Shown here: positions 38,397 to 49,528 of the stretch, piece by piece
How the letters are laid out: each line of letters starts with the position of its first letter
Position numbering within the stretch: position 1 is the first letter of the stretch
Source: Variovorax davisae
Lineage (GTDB): Bacteria; Pseudomonadota; Gammaproteobacteria; Burkholderiales; Burkholderiaceae_C
Assembly: GCF_030316845.1 (NCBI RefSeq)
Contig: NZ_JASZYS010000007.1
Location: 310,001-374,000, forward strand
Direction: 5' to 3'
Length of the DNA stretch: 64,000 nt
Notes under the pieces: generated by a model
Told to the model about the DNA's origin: nothing
Databases searched by the model: none
The model's input: the letters and a program-made list of their open reading frames with translations, nothing else
Translations under genes and position numbers: made by a program

Positions 38397-39419
38397 ATGA
38401 GCAGCCTCTTTCCCACCGCCATTGCACCTCCGTCGATCCGCGCCGCGTGGCGCCCTGGGCGGCGCGCCGCGGTCATGGCCCTGATCGCAGTGGCTTCGTC
38501 GGCGATCGTCGCGCCCGCGCGCGCACAGGCGTATCCCGTCAAGCCGGTGCGGGTCGTCATTGCCTTCTCCGCGGGTGGCACCACCGACCTGCTGGCCCGC
38601 TCGATGGCGCAGAAGCTGGGCGAGCAGCTCAAGCAGCCCTTCGTGATCGACAACAAGCCCGGCGCCGGCGGCAACATCGGCACCGAGGCGGTGGTGCGAT
38701 CGGCGCCGGACGGCTACACCCTGATCGTCAACTCGGTGGGCCCGATCGCGGTCAACCAGACCCTCTACAAGAACCTGCCCTACGACCCGCTGAAAGACCT
38801 GGTGCCGATCGTCCAGATTGCCGACGTGCCGAACGTCCTGGTGGTCCATCCGTCGGTTCCGGCCAGCACCTTCGAGGAGTTCGTCGCCTACGCCAAGGCC
38901 CATCCCGGCCAGCTCAACTACGGCTCCACGGGCACCGGCACGTCCTCGCACCTGTCGAGCTACATGCTGAGCAAACGCATCGGCACCGAAACGACGCACG
39001 TTCCGTACAAGGGCGCGAACGCGCTGAACGACCTGCTCTCGGGGCGCCTTCAGTTCATGTTCGCCACCATCCCGTCGGTGATCCCGCACATCCGCGCCGG
39101 CAAGTTGCGGGCGCTGGCCGTCTCGAGCGAGAAGCCCTCGCGTTCGCTGCCGGGCGTTCCGACGGTGGCCGAGAAGGGCTTCACCGGTTTCGCGGCAGGA
39201 TCGTGGTTCGGATTCTTCGCGCCCAAGGGCACGCCGGAATCGGTCATTGCACTGGTCAACAAATCGGTCAACGACATCCTGCCCTCGCTGGAGGACCAGA
39301 TGATTCGCGAAGGGGCCGATCCCGTGGGCGGCACGCCAGCCCAATTCGGACAGTTCACCCAGCGTGAATACGAGAAGTGGAAGCTCATCGTGCGCGAGTC
39401 CGGCGCCACCCCGGAATGA
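38397..39419 (+). CDS. Tripartite tricarboxylate transporter binding protein (Bug family)
   Basis: Periplasmic solute-binding protein of 340 residues, Bug/TctC-like. The leader (RRAAVMALIAVASSAIVAPA, cleavage near ARAQA) is preceded by a long N-terminal stretch. The Bug fold follows with YPVKPVRVVIAFSAGGTTDL, IDNKPGAGGNIGTEAV, TTHVPYKGANALNDLLSGR and LPGVPTVAEKGF. These proteins usually bind carboxylates. No TctA/TctB membrane genes are adjacent, which is common for the expanded Bug families of Burkholderiales. It overlaps the next gene by 4 bases. Confidence 0.92.
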   Translation: MSSLFPTAIAPPSIRAAWRPGRRAAVMALIAVASSAIVAPARAQAYPVKPVRVVIAFSAGGTTDLLARSMAQKLGEQLKQPFVIDNKPGAGGNIGTEAVVRSAPDGYTLIVNSVGPIAVNQTLYKNLPYDPLKDLVPIVQIADVPNVLVVHPSVPASTFEEFVAYAKAHPGQLNYGSTGTGTSSHLSSYMLSKRIGTETTHVPYKGANALNDLLSGRLQFMFATIPSVIPHIRAGKLRALAVSSEKPSRSLPGVPTVAEKGFTGFAAGSWFGFFAPKGTPESVIALVNKSVNDILPSLEDQMIREGADPVGGTPAQFGQFTQREYEKWKLIVRESGATPE

Positions 39420-40411
39420 GCCACGCCCACGCAGCGGCGCCGCTGCGCATCCTGTTGTCGGATGCCGCGCGGCAAGGGGCGGGCTCCGCCATCGCCGCGG
39501 CGGCGGTGTCGCGCGGGCACGCTTTCGTCGCACCGCAGGCCGGGGTCGATGCCGACATCGCCTTCGTGTCGCGCGACGTCACGGGCCTCTCTACCAAGCA
39601 TGCCGTCCTGCCCGAGACCCAGGCGTTCTACGACGCGATGCGCGGGGCGCACAGCCTGCGCTGGGTGCACGTGCACTCGGCAGGCGCCGATCGATCCGTC
39701 TACCTCGAACTGCGTGCCCGTGGCGTGGCCATCAGCACCTCGTCGGGTGCCAATGCGGCCGTCGTGGCGCAGACCGCGCTGGCCGGATTGCTGGCGCTGG
39801 CCCGGCGCTTTCCCCAACTCATGCGGGCCCAGCGCGACCGCAGCTGGGCGCCGCTGATCGGCACCGGCCTGCCGCGCGATCTGGCCGGGCAGACCGCGGT
39901 GATCGTCGGTTGGGGGCCGATCGGGCGTCACATCGCCGCCGTGCTGCGCTTGCTGGGCCTGCGCCTCATCGTGGTCCGCAGCCGTTCCGATGCCGCGGCT
40001 GCGGACATCGAGACACGGGCTTTCGAGGAGATCCACCGTGCGCTTGCGCGCGCCGACTGGCTGGTGCTTGCCTGTCCGCTCACGGATCGGACGCGCGGCC
40101 TGATCGATGCCCGCGCGCTCGCGTCGCTGCCGCATGGCGCGCACCTGGTCAATGTGGCGCGGGGCGAACTCGTCGACGAGCCCGCGCTGGTCGAGGCGCT
40201 CGACGAAGGCCGGCTCGGCGGCGCGTTCCTCGATGTCTTCGCCCGCGAACCGCTGCCGCCGGACTCGCCGCTGTGGCAGCTGGACAACGTGATCGCCACG
40301 CCCCACAGCGCGGGCTTCTCGGACGGCAACGAGGCGCGCGTGACCGAACTCTTCATCGACAACCTGCGGCGCTGGCTGGCCGGGGAAGCGCTGCGCAACC
40401 TGGTCGCGTGA
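39416..40411 (+). CDS. D-2-hydroxyacid dehydrogenase (NAD(P)-dependent)
   Basis: A 331-residue member of the D-isomer-specific 2-hydroxyacid dehydrogenase family. It has the dinucleotide-binding motif VIVGWGPIGRHIAAVLRLLG, the catalytic Arg region LVNVARGELVDE, the Glu region GAFLDVFAREPLP and the His motif NVIATPHSAGFS. ATG 39416 overlaps the preceding stop by 4 bases and fits the family start better than the upstream GTG/ATG at 39377. It probably reduces or oxidises a 2-hydroxy/2-oxo acid in the same pathway as the aldolase. Confidence 0.9.
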   Translation: MSHAHAAAPLRILLSDAARQGAGSAIAAAAVSRGHAFVAPQAGVDADIAFVSRDVTGLSTKHAVLPETQAFYDAMRGAHSLRWVHVHSAGADRSVYLELRARGVAISTSSGANAAVVAQTALAGLLALARRFPQLMRAQRDRSWAPLIGTGLPRDLAGQTAVIVGWGPIGRHIAAVLRLLGLRLIVVRSRSDAAAADIETRAFEEIHRALARADWLVLACPLTDRTRGLIDARALASLPHGAHLVNVARGELVDEPALVEALDEGRLGGAFLDVFAREPLPPDSPLWQLDNVIATPHSAGFSDGNEARVTELFIDNLRRWLAGEALRNLVA

Positions 40412-40470
40412 CCGCGCGCCGGCCGACGACCTCCCATTCCAAACCAAAGAACGAGAAAGAGGGTTCCCCC

Positions 40471-41448
40471 ATGAACGATCGCCATTGGCTGCGCGCTGCC
40501 GCGCTGGCCGCTTCCACCTTGCTATCGGCCGTGGCGGGCCAGGCGCAGGACTTTCCGCCGAACAAGCCCGTGACCCTGGTGGTGGGGTTCGCCCCGGGCG
40601 GCGCGGCCGACGCGGCCGCGCGCCTGATCGCCAAGAAGCTGGGCGACAACATTGGCCAGAAAGTCGTGGTCGACAACAAGGCGGGTGCCGGCGGCAACAT
40701 CGCCCACCAACTGGTGGCGGCCGGGCCGGCCGACGGTTCGATGCTGCTGTTCGGCTCGATCGGCCCGCTGACCATCGCGCCGCATGTGATGAAAGTCCGC
40801 TACGACCCGTTCAAGGACCTGGCCGCCATCTCGGGGGGCGTCAATTTTCCGAACGTGCTGGTGGTGAACAAGGGCGTGGGCGTGAAGACGCTGGCCGAGT
40901 TCGTGGCGCTGGCGAGGAAGAAGCCCGGCAGCATCGATTTCGCCTCCACCGGCGCCGGCTCGGCCTCGCATCTGGTGGGCGAGCTGTTCAACCAGCGCGC
41001 GGGCATCGACATGGTCCACGTGCCGTACAAGGGCGGCGCGCCGGCGCTGCAGGACTTGCTGGGCGAGCGCGTCGCCTCGTACTTCTCGGCGCCGCCGACC
41101 GCACTGCCGCAGATCGAGGCCGGCAACCTGATCCCGCTCGCCACCACCGGGTCGACCCGGCCGGCCTCCATGCCGAACATCCCCACCGTGGCCGAGTCGG
41201 GCTACCCGGGCTTCGAGGCCTTGAACTGGTACGCCTTCGTGGCTCCGGGCAAGACGCCGGCGCCCGTGCTCGACCGCTGGAACCTGGAGATCGTGAAGGT
41301 GCTGAACGATCCGGGCGTCAAGGAGTCGCTGGACAAGCACGGCCTGACGCCGCAGCCGACCACGCGGGCCGAACTGACGGCCTTCATGAAGAAGGAAGAC
41401 GCCAAGTGGGGCGGGATCGTGCGCGAGCGCAAGATCACGGCAGATTGA
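40471..41448 (+). CDS. Tripartite tricarboxylate transporter binding protein (Bug family)
   Basis: A 325-residue periplasmic Bug protein: signal peptide (WLRAAALAASTLLSAVAGQA, cleavage near GQAQD), then FPPNKPVTLVVGFAPGGAAD, VDNKAGAGGNIAHQLV, MVHVPYKGGAPALQDLLGER and MPNIPTVAESGYPG. It is the second Bug protein of the island and clearly diverged from the first. It may bind a different substrate of the pathway. Its 3' end overlaps the converging MarR-GNAT gene by 14 bases. AGAAAGAGGG serves as ribosome binding site. Confidence 0.92.
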   Translation: MNDRHWLRAAALAASTLLSAVAGQAQDFPPNKPVTLVVGFAPGGAADAAARLIAKKLGDNIGQKVVVDNKAGAGGNIAHQLVAAGPADGSMLLFGSIGPLTIAPHVMKVRYDPFKDLAAISGGVNFPNVLVVNKGVGVKTLAEFVALARKKPGSIDFASTGAGSASHLVGELFNQRAGIDMVHVPYKGGAPALQDLLGERVASYFSAPPTALPQIEAGNLIPLATTGSTRPASMPNIPTVAESGYPGFEALNWYAFVAPGKTPAPVLDRWNLEIVKVLNDPGVKESLDKHGLTPQPTTRAELTAFMKKEDAKWGGIVRERKITAD

Positions 41449-42406
41449 GGGCCGAAAGCTTGAGCTCCCAGTTCTCTCCGACCAGTGGCTGCCCGAATCC
41501 TTCGTAGGGTTCCGACTTGACCAGCCTGAACCCGCGGGCGGCGTAGATGCCGCGCGCCGCCGCGAGGCAGCTGTTGGTCCACAGCACCATCTTCTTGTAG
41601 CCTTTGGCGCGGGCGAAGGCGATGCATTCGTCGGTCAGGCGGGCGCCCAGCCCGAGTCCGCGCGCCTTCGGGCTCAGGATCAGCATGCGCAGCTGCGCCG
41701 TGGTCGCCGACTTGCGCACCACGAAGACGGCGCCGACGCGCTCGCCATCGAGCTCGGCGATCCAGCAGCGCTCCCAGGCGGGCTGGAACTTGCGCAGGAA
41801 CTGGGCCGCGATGTCGGCCACCAGCGCCTCGAACTCGCTGTTCCAGCCGTACTCGCGGGCGTAGATCTCGCCGTGCTGCTGCACCACCCAGCCGATGTCG
41901 CCTGGCGCCGGATCGCGCAGCACGGCGGCCTGGTGCCGGGCCCGTGGCCGCGCAGCCGGATCGAGCAGCGCCTGCAGCGTGCCCATCGCATCGATCAACT
42001 GGCGCCGTTCGGCGAGGGGCAGCGGGGCGAGCAGGGCGCGGGCCTCGTCGCGCGACTTCTGCTGCAGCGGCGCGAAAGCCGCGTGGCCGGCTTCGGTCAG
42101 GGCCAGCAGGCTTTGCCGCGCGTCGCGCGGGTGGGGCTGGCGCTGCAGCCAGCCCTGCGATTCGAAGCGGCGCAGGATCCGGCTCAGGTAGCCGCCGTCG
42201 AGGTGCAGGTCGCGGCCGATCTCGCTGGCGACCGGCTCCGCCCGGTGCGCCAGTTCGTAGAGCACGCGGACGTCGGTCAGGGACATCTCGCTGTCGAGGT
42301 AGGGGTCGAGGACGCCGATCTGGCGGGTGTAGAAGCGGTTGAAGCCGCGGATCGCCTTGACCTGGGCGTCCTCCGGCGCGGGGAGGGTGACTGACATGGT
42401 TGCCAT
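41435..42406 (-). CDS. Bifunctional MarR regulator / GNAT acetyltransferase
   Basis: A 323-residue fusion. Residues 1 to about 145 form a MarR winged helix domain ([59 protein letters not shown]). Residues from about 160 form a GNAT acetyltransferase with the acetyl-CoA loop [18 protein letters not shown] and [20 protein letters not shown]. It likely links small-molecule sensing to acetylation of an unknown amine. The start may be ATG 42406 or ATG 42397. Two overlapping palindromes directly upstream suggest autoregulation. It is divergent from the YgiQ-like gene. Confidence 0.9.
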   Translation of the reverse strand: MATMSVTLPAPEDAQVKAIRGFNRFYTRQIGVLDPYLDSEMSLTDVRVLYELAHRAEPVASEIGRDLHLDGGYLSRILRRFESQGWLQRQPHPRDARQSLLALTEAGHAAFAPLQQKSRDEARALLAPLPLAERRQLIDAMGTLQALLDPAARPRARHQAAVLRDPAPGDIGWVVQQHGEIYAREYGWNSEFEALVADIAAQFLRKFQPAWERCWIAELDGERVGAVFVVRKSATTAQLRMLILSPKARGLGLGARLTDECIAFARAKGYKKMVLWTNSCLAAARGIYAARGFRLVKSEPYEGFGQPLVGENWELKLSALNLP

Positions 42407-42440
42407 TGTCAGTCAATTGATTGACAAAAGCAATCAATTG
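42406..42440. promoter_or_regulatory. Overlapping palindromic operators of the MarR-GNAT gene
   Basis: CAATTGATTG (42414-42423) and CAATCAATTG (42431-42440) are perfect inverted arms 7 bases apart. A second, 22-base near-perfect palindrome (42406-42427, centred on TCAATTGA) overlaps it and touches the start codon. On the minus strand TTGCTT, a 17-base spacer and GACAAT fall within these sites and look like the promoter. MarR proteins bind such dyads, so autorepression is likely. Confidence 0.7.
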
Positions 42441-42475
42441 CAAGGCCTTGCCCAGGGCCGCCTTTGCCCTTTAGG

Positions 42476-42504
42476 GCGACAGAACCAAAGGAAAACCCTA
42501 AAAT
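42476..42504 (+). promoter_or_regulatory. Probable promoter of the ygiQ-like gene
   Basis: GCGACA (42476-42481) and TAAAAT (42499-42504) are separated by 17 bases, matching the -35/-10 spacing of housekeeping promoters. The -35 matches consensus in four positions and the -10 in five. The start codon lies about 70 bases downstream. Confidence 0.5.
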
Positions 42505-42573
42505 CTCGGGTTGCCCACCACGGGCCCACCCGGCCCGCAGGCCTGCGCGGCAATCCCTTCGCCGCATTTCCCG

Positions 42574-44922
<2,349 letters not shown>

Positions 44923-44956
44923 ACCGCCGCGGCCGCGGTCGCGGTATCGTGTCGGC

Positions 44957-45868
44957 ATGAACACACCGCCGGCTGCTTCGTCTTCGTGGTTTCGCGTCGG
45001 CTTCGGGCTGATGCTCTGGCTCATGGCCTTCGGTGCCCAGGCGGCGCCGCTCGAGGCCGGCTCGGCGAGCGCCCTGCGCGAACGGCACCACAAGCTGGGC
45101 GAAGCCCTGGCCCACAGCCCCCTGAAGCGGCCCATCGTGCTGGATTCGCAAGAGACCGACGGCGGGCTCCAGGGGGATGTCTACGCGGTGGTCAACCATT
45201 CGCTCGAAGACGTGCGGCGTGCGCTCGATCAATCGGCGCAGTGGTGCGAGATGCTGCTGCTGCATGTCAACAACCGTCGCTGCCGGGTGGCGCCGGGGGC
45301 CGGTGGCGAGACGCTCACGTTGAGCGTGGTGCCGCGCTACGACAAGCCGATCGACCAGGCCTTCGAGTTGAGCTTCGTGCGCCGCACCGCACAGGCCGCG
45401 CGCGACTACCTGCTCATCGACCTGACGGCCGATTCGGGGCCGATGGGCACCAGCGGCTATCGGGTGATGGTCGAGGGCATCCCGCTCGGCGAGCACCAGT
45501 CCTTCCTGCACTTCGCCTATTCCTATGACCACAACATGGTGGCCCGGCTCGCCACCATGGCCTACCTCGCGACCTTCGGCAGCGAGAAGGTCGGCTTCAC
45601 CGTGGCCGGCAAGAAGCCGAATGGCGATCCCGACTACATCCGCGGCCTGCGCGGCCTGGTGGAGCGCAACGCGATGCGCTACTTCCTGGCGCTGGAGGCC
45701 TACCTCGATGGCCTGTCGATGCCGGCGGCCGAGCGCGCCGAGAAGCGGCAGGTCCGCTGGTTCGAGGCGGTCGAGCGCTACCCGGCGCAGTTGCACGAGA
45801 TCGACCTGGCGACCTACCTGGCCGCCAAGCGCGAAGACCGCCAGCGCGACGGTCCCCCGGCGCGCTGA
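44957..45868 (+). CDS. Conserved hypothetical exported protein
   Basis: A 303-residue protein with a signal peptide ([16 protein letters not shown], cleavage near AQAAP) and a mature domain rich in alpha/beta character. Distinct segments include [59 protein letters not shown] and [21 protein letters not shown] do not recognise a named domain; the region around [11 protein letters not shown] resembles START/SRPBCC-like lipid-binding proteins only faintly. Two Cys residues could form a disulfide in the periplasm. It ends in a dyad shared with the converging universal stress protein gene. Confidence 0.75.
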   Translation: MNTPPAASSSWFRVGFGLMLWLMAFGAQAAPLEAGSASALRERHHKLGEALAHSPLKRPIVLDSQETDGGLQGDVYAVVNHSLEDVRRALDQSAQWCEMLLLHVNNRRCRVAPGAGGETLTLSVVPRYDKPIDQAFELSFVRRTAQAARDYLLIDLTADSGPMGTSGYRVMVEGIPLGEHQSFLHFAYSYDHNMVARLATMAYLATFGSEKVGFTVAGKKPNGDPDYIRGLRGLVERNAMRYFLALEAYLDGLSMPAAERAEKRQVRWFEAVERYPAQLHEIDLATYLAAKREDRQRDGPPAR

Positions 45869-45881
45869 GGAGCCTCAGCGC
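45862..45881. terminator. Dyad spanning two convergent stop codons
   Basis: GCGCTGAGG (45862-45870) and CCTCAGCGC (45873-45881) are perfect inverted arms around AG. Each arm contains the TGA stop of one of the two converging genes at a symmetric position. No T tract follows, so terminator activity is uncertain. Confidence 0.4.
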
Positions 45882-46321
45882 AGCACCAGCACCGGCGTGT
45901 GCGAGTGCGTCAGCACGTGCAGCGTCTCGCTGCCCATCAGCAGGCGCTTGATGCCGCGCCGGCCGTGCGAGGCCATCACGATCAGGTCGCAGTGGTGGAC
46001 CCGGGCCGCTTCGATGATCGCCTCCGACACCCCTTCGGCGCGCATGACGATGCCGGTGGTGCGCTTCACGCCCCGGGAGTCGGCCTTGCCCTTGACCGCA
46101 TCGACCACCCGCTGGGACTCGACGTCGGCCTCGTCGCGCAGGCGCGAGACCTCCATCTGGCTGAGCAGCAGCGAGCCCTCGAAGTAGCTGGAGGCATGGT
46201 GGTGGGAAACCTTGACGGCAAACAGTTCGGACTGCGTGAGCAAGGCGAGTTCGATGGCGGCGGTCACGGCCTGCTCCGACAACTCCGAGCCGTCGGTGGC
46301 GACGAGGATGCGTTCGTACAT
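45875..46321 (-). CDS. Universal stress protein (UspA family)
   Basis: A 148-residue UspA-domain protein with MYERILVATDGSELSEQAV at the N-terminus and the nucleotide-binding signature ASHGRRGIKRLLMGSETLHV near the C-terminus (G-2x-G-9x-G-S/T pattern), so ATP binding is likely. It belongs to the single-domain group induced by stress and growth arrest. The promoter region shares a 217-base gap with the divergent phytase-like gene, which contains an 18-base palindrome. Confidence 0.92.
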   Translation of the reverse strand: MYERILVATDGSELSEQAVTAAIELALLTQSELFAVKVSHHHASSYFEGSLLLSQMEVSRLRDEADVESQRVVDAVKGKADSRGVKRTTGIVMRAEGVSEAIIEAARVHHCDLIVMASHGRRGIKRLLMGSETLHVLTHSHTPVLVLR

Positions 46322-46403
46322 GGCTCGCTCCCGGGCGGGCGGGGGCCGCCCCCGGTTTCAGATTAGTTCGGCCATGGCGTGGTTACAAGGCGCGGCCCAT
46401 GTT

Positions 46404-46421
46404 CTAGGCGGGCCCGCCTAG
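46404..46421. promoter_or_regulatory. 18-base perfect palindrome in a divergent intergenic region
   Basis: CTAGGCGGG (46404-46412) is followed at once by its complement CCCGCCTAG (46413-46421). It lies between the divergent universal stress protein and phytase-like genes, 83 bases from one start and 118 from the other. A second, shorter dyad, CGGGGGC and GCCCCCG, lies near 46340-46355 just upstream of the stress gene. It may be an operator. Otherwise nothing is seen in this 217-base gap. Confidence 0.5.
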
Positions 46422-46538
46422 CACTCGTCGCTCGCCATTGGTGCCGTCCGGGCATTCACGCCGCCGTCACAAACATCCGCGCTAATGCCGGGGGCTCGCG
46501 CGCGTCGCGCGGGCTTCACTCTGCAGGAACAACCAACA

Positions 46539-48668
46539 ATGAACGAGCGATCGAGGATGACGTGGCTGGCGGCGGTGGGCGCCGGCCTGGTGGTGGCCGC
46601 ATGCGGCGGTGGGAGCGGCGGCGGCTTCGCGCTGCCGGCGGGGGGCGCGAGCACCGGCGGCACGGGCGGCAGCACGGGCAGCGGCGGCACCGTGGCGGCG
46701 GGCCAGAGCGTGGCCGGCGTCTTCCTCGACGCCGCGGTCGAAGGCCTGGACTACGTGGCGGGCACGGCCGCCAAGGCCGTGACCTCCGCCAAGGGCGAGT
46801 TCGCCTGCAAGGCGGGCGAGACCGTGAGCTTCAGCCTCGGCGCGCTGGCCATCGGCAGCGCCCCCTGCGGCACCGCGATCACGCCGCTGACGCTCGCCGG
46901 CCAGCAGGCCACGGCCGACGGCCTGAGGGCCGACGCGGTGGTCAATCGCCTGGTGGCGCTGCAGAGCTTCGACGAGGACGGCGACCCGAGCAATGGCATC
47001 CGCATCACGGACGCCCTGAAGGCCGCGTTGAAGTCCGGCGCGGCCGATTTCTCGGCACCGGCCGCAAGCTTCGACGCCGCCCTCAGCCAGCTGCTGGCCG
47101 CACTGCCCGCGCCCTATGTGACGCGGGTGTCCGACGCCGGACGGCGCGCCCTGGCCCGCGAGCACTTCGAAAACACGCTGGCCTCGCAGCTCGGCGCGCC
47201 GGTGGTGGAGACCGCGACCCAGAGCAACGCGCTGGGCAGCATCGCGGTCAGCGTCACCCGCCATCAGCTGCAGGCCGACGCCAAGTTCAACGTGCCCTAC
47301 GAGGGGTCCAACGACAAGATCCGTGCCGACTTCCCGAACGGCTTCCTGCCGGCCTACGGCTCCGGCCTGGCCTTCAAGGGCACGGCCGCCGACGGCGCGC
47401 TGGAGTTCTATGCGATCACCGATCGCGGCCCCAACGGCGACGGCCCGACCGCGCCGGTGCCCGGCGGCGCCGGCACCAACATCAGCAAGGTGTTCCCGGC
47501 ACCCTCGTTCGCGCCGAGCTTCGGCCTGGTCACGATCGGCAAGACGGGTGCCCGGCTGCAGAACAGCGTCGCCCTCAAGCTGGACGCGACCCGCAAGGCC
47601 AGCGGCCTGCCGCCGCAATCGGGCGTCGGCGCGACCGGCGAGACGCCGCTGACCGACGCCTATGTCTTCGATGCGGCCAAGGCCAACTTCGACGCCAACG
47701 GCCTCGACCCCGAGACCCTGGTGCTCGACAGGGCCCGCCAGGTGCTGTGGAGCAGCGACGAGTACGGCCCTTTCATCGTCCGCATCAACATCGACACCGG
47801 CCTGATCGAGAAGAAGTACGCGCCGGGTGCCGGTGCGACCGACCTGCCGGCGGTGCTGGCGCAGCGGCGCCCGAACCGCGGCATGGAAGGGCTGACGCTC
47901 GACGTCGCCAGCGGCCGGCTGCATGGCTTCCTGCAGAGTCCGATCGATCCGCGCGACGGCGCCGGCAAGTCGATCAAGGCCAAGCCGCCCGGCGGCAGCA
48001 ACACCGACGTGCGGCACATCGCCAAGTTCACGCGCTGGCTCGAGTTCGATCCGGGCACCGAGCGTTCGAAGCTCTATGCCTACCCGATCGACGGCAGCCA
48101 GTACGACAAGGACCGCACCGGCAACGCCAAGCTCGGCGACGTCGTGAGCCTGGGCAACGGCCGCTTCATCGTGATCGAGCAAGGCGCGCGCAAGAGCGAC
48201 GCCAAGGTGTTCAACAAGCTGATGCTGGTGGAGATCCCCGCCGATGCCACCGACATCGCGGCGCTGGACCACAACCTCGAGATCAGCAGCATCACGCAGG
48301 CGGTGTCGAACGGCGCCGACTGGTCGGGGGTGGTGACGCTGAAGAAGACCGAACTGCTCGACCTCAACGCGCTCGGCTGGATGGCCGAGAAGGCCGAAGG
48401 CCTGACGCTGGTGGACGATCGAACGCTGGCGCTGGTCAACGACAACGACTTCGGCCTCGCCACCACGCTGCTCGATGCCAATGGGCAGCGGGTGGCCGGC
48501 AGCATCGAGGACTGCACCGTCGACGCCGCCGGTGCGATCGTGAGCGGCTGCCCGGCGGGTGTGGTGGGCGCGCGTCTCACGCGCGGCAGCGACACCGAGC
48601 GGCCGACGCGCCTGTGGCTGCTGCGCTTCGACCGGCCACTGACCGCGCTGACGCTGCCCGCTTCCTGA
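46539..48668 (+). CDS. Phytase-like esterase-domain lipoprotein
   Basis: A 709-residue exported lipoprotein: signal peptide with lipobox VAAC and predicted lipidated Cys22, then a Gly/Ser/Thr-rich linker. An N-terminal region of about 220 residues has LTLAGQQATADGLRADAVVN and FDEDGDPSNGIRI. The C-terminal region (from about residue 250) matches the 'esterase-like activity of phytase' domain, with GSGLAFKGTAADGALEFYAI, TDRGPNGDGPTAPVPGG, NRGMEGLTLDVASGRLHGFL and LVNDNDFG. The substrate may be an organic phosphate or ester. ATG 46539 is preferred over an internal ATG at 46557. Confidence 0.86.
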   Translation: MNERSRMTWLAAVGAGLVVAACGGGSGGGFALPAGGASTGGTGGSTGSGGTVAAGQSVAGVFLDAAVEGLDYVAGTAAKAVTSAKGEFACKAGETVSFSLGALAIGSAPCGTAITPLTLAGQQATADGLRADAVVNRLVALQSFDEDGDPSNGIRITDALKAALKSGAADFSAPAASFDAALSQLLAALPAPYVTRVSDAGRRALAREHFENTLASQLGAPVVETATQSNALGSIAVSVTRHQLQADAKFNVPYEGSNDKIRADFPNGFLPAYGSGLAFKGTAADGALEFYAITDRGPNGDGPTAPVPGGAGTNISKVFPAPSFAPSFGLVTIGKTGARLQNSVALKLDATRKASGLPPQSGVGATGETPLTDAYVFDAAKANFDANGLDPETLVLDRARQVLWSSDEYGPFIVRINIDTGLIEKKYAPGAGATDLPAVLAQRRPNRGMEGLTLDVASGRLHGFLQSPIDPRDGAGKSIKAKPPGGSNTDVRHIAKFTRWLEFDPGTERSKLYAYPIDGSQYDKDRTGNAKLGDVVSLGNGRFIVIEQGARKSDAKVFNKLMLVEIPADATDIAALDHNLEISSITQAVSNGADWSGVVTLKKTELLDLNALGWMAEKAEGLTLVDDRTLALVNDNDFGLATTLLDANGQRVAGSIEDCTVDAAGAIVSGCPAGVVGARLTRGSDTERPTRLWLLRFDRPLTALTLPAS

Positions 48669-48707
48669 GGCGGGTGCCTGCACGCGAAATTTAAGGTTCC
48701 GTGAGGG

Positions 48708-48721
48708 ATTGCTTAAGCAAT
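48708..48721. promoter_or_regulatory. 14-base AT-rich palindrome upstream of hemerythrin gene
   Basis: ATTGCTTAAGCAAT is a perfect palindrome in a locally AT-rich stretch, about 95 bases before the hemerythrin start. A -10-like TAGACT is at 48751-48756. It is a possible operator for a regulator of that gene. Confidence 0.4.
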
Positions 48722-48814
48722 TCTTAGCGGCGCGTGCGGGCTTCGATTTCTAGACTTCTTTCCAGCAGGCGGGCGCACGGTGCGCCGGCCGCTGAACCCG
48801 GAAAGAAGGACCCC

Positions 48815-49528
48815 ATGAACATCGATCCGCGCGAACTGCGCCATGTCGCGGAGGCCACCGCGCCCCGCGTCGACATGTATGCCGGCATCCACAAGGCGCT
48901 GCGCGCGCTGATGGCCGACACCCTGCTGGCCGTCGGCCGGATGGACAGCGAGGATGCGCTCGAGCGCGCGCAGGTGACGCAGCGCGTGCTCGAGCTGCTC
49001 GACTTCTGCCGCTCGCACCTGAAGCACGAGAACGACTTCATCCACCCGGCCCTGGAGGCGAGGGCACCCGGGGCCAGCGGCCAGATCGCGCACGAGCACG
49101 AGGAGCACCTGCGGGCCATCGTCGCGCTGGCGCAGCAGACCACGGCGCTGCTGCAATGCGAGGCGGGGGGCTGTCCGGCCGCCGCGCTGGCGCTGTACCG
49201 CGCGCTGTCGCTGTTCATCGCCCACAACTTCGAGCACATGCACGTCGAGGAGACGGCGCACAACGCGGTGCTGTGGGCGCGCTACACCGATGCCGAGCTG
49301 ATCGAGATCCACGACGCGCTGGTGGCGTCGATCCCGCCCGACGAGATGATGTACGTGCTGCGCTGGATGGTGCCCTTCATGAACCCCATCGAGCGCGCCG
49401 CGATGCTGGGCGACATGCGCGCCCATGCGCCGGCGCCGGCCTTCGCGGCCGCGCTGGAGGTGGTGCGCCCGCACCTGGGCGAGCGCGAATGGGCCAAGCT
49501 CGGCCTGAGCCTGGGCCTGGCGGCCTAG
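48815..49528 (+). CDS. Hemerythrin domain-containing protein
   Basis: A 237-residue all-helical protein with a hemerythrin/HHE-type di-iron fold. Candidate ligands are His in VDMYAGIHKALRAL, HLKHENDFIHPAL, IAHEHEEHLRAIVAL and NFEHMHVEETAHN, with Glu residues in the same helices. Such domains bind oxygen, NO or oxidants, or repair iron-sulfur clusters. The C-terminal 70 residues are a separate helical segment. GAAGGA precedes ATG 48815 by 5 bases. It converges on a GAF-domain gene with overlapping stops. Confidence 0.88.
   Translation: MNIDPRELRHVAEATAPRVDMYAGIHKALRALMADTLLAVGRMDSEDALERAQVTQRVLELLDFCRSHLKHENDFIHPALEARAPGASGQIAHEHEEHLRAIVALAQQTTALLQCEAGGCPAAALALYRALSLFIAHNFEHMHVEETAHNAVLWARYTDAELIEIHDALVASIPPDEMMYVLRWMVPFMNPIERAAMLGDMRAHAPAPAFAAALEVVRPHLGEREWAKLGLSLGLAA

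Noticed and set aside
42421..42426. Perfect TTGACA that could be a -35 for the YgiQ-like gene
   Set aside because: No -10-like hexamer lies 16-18 bases downstream on the plus strand; the hexamer is part of the palindromic operator region.
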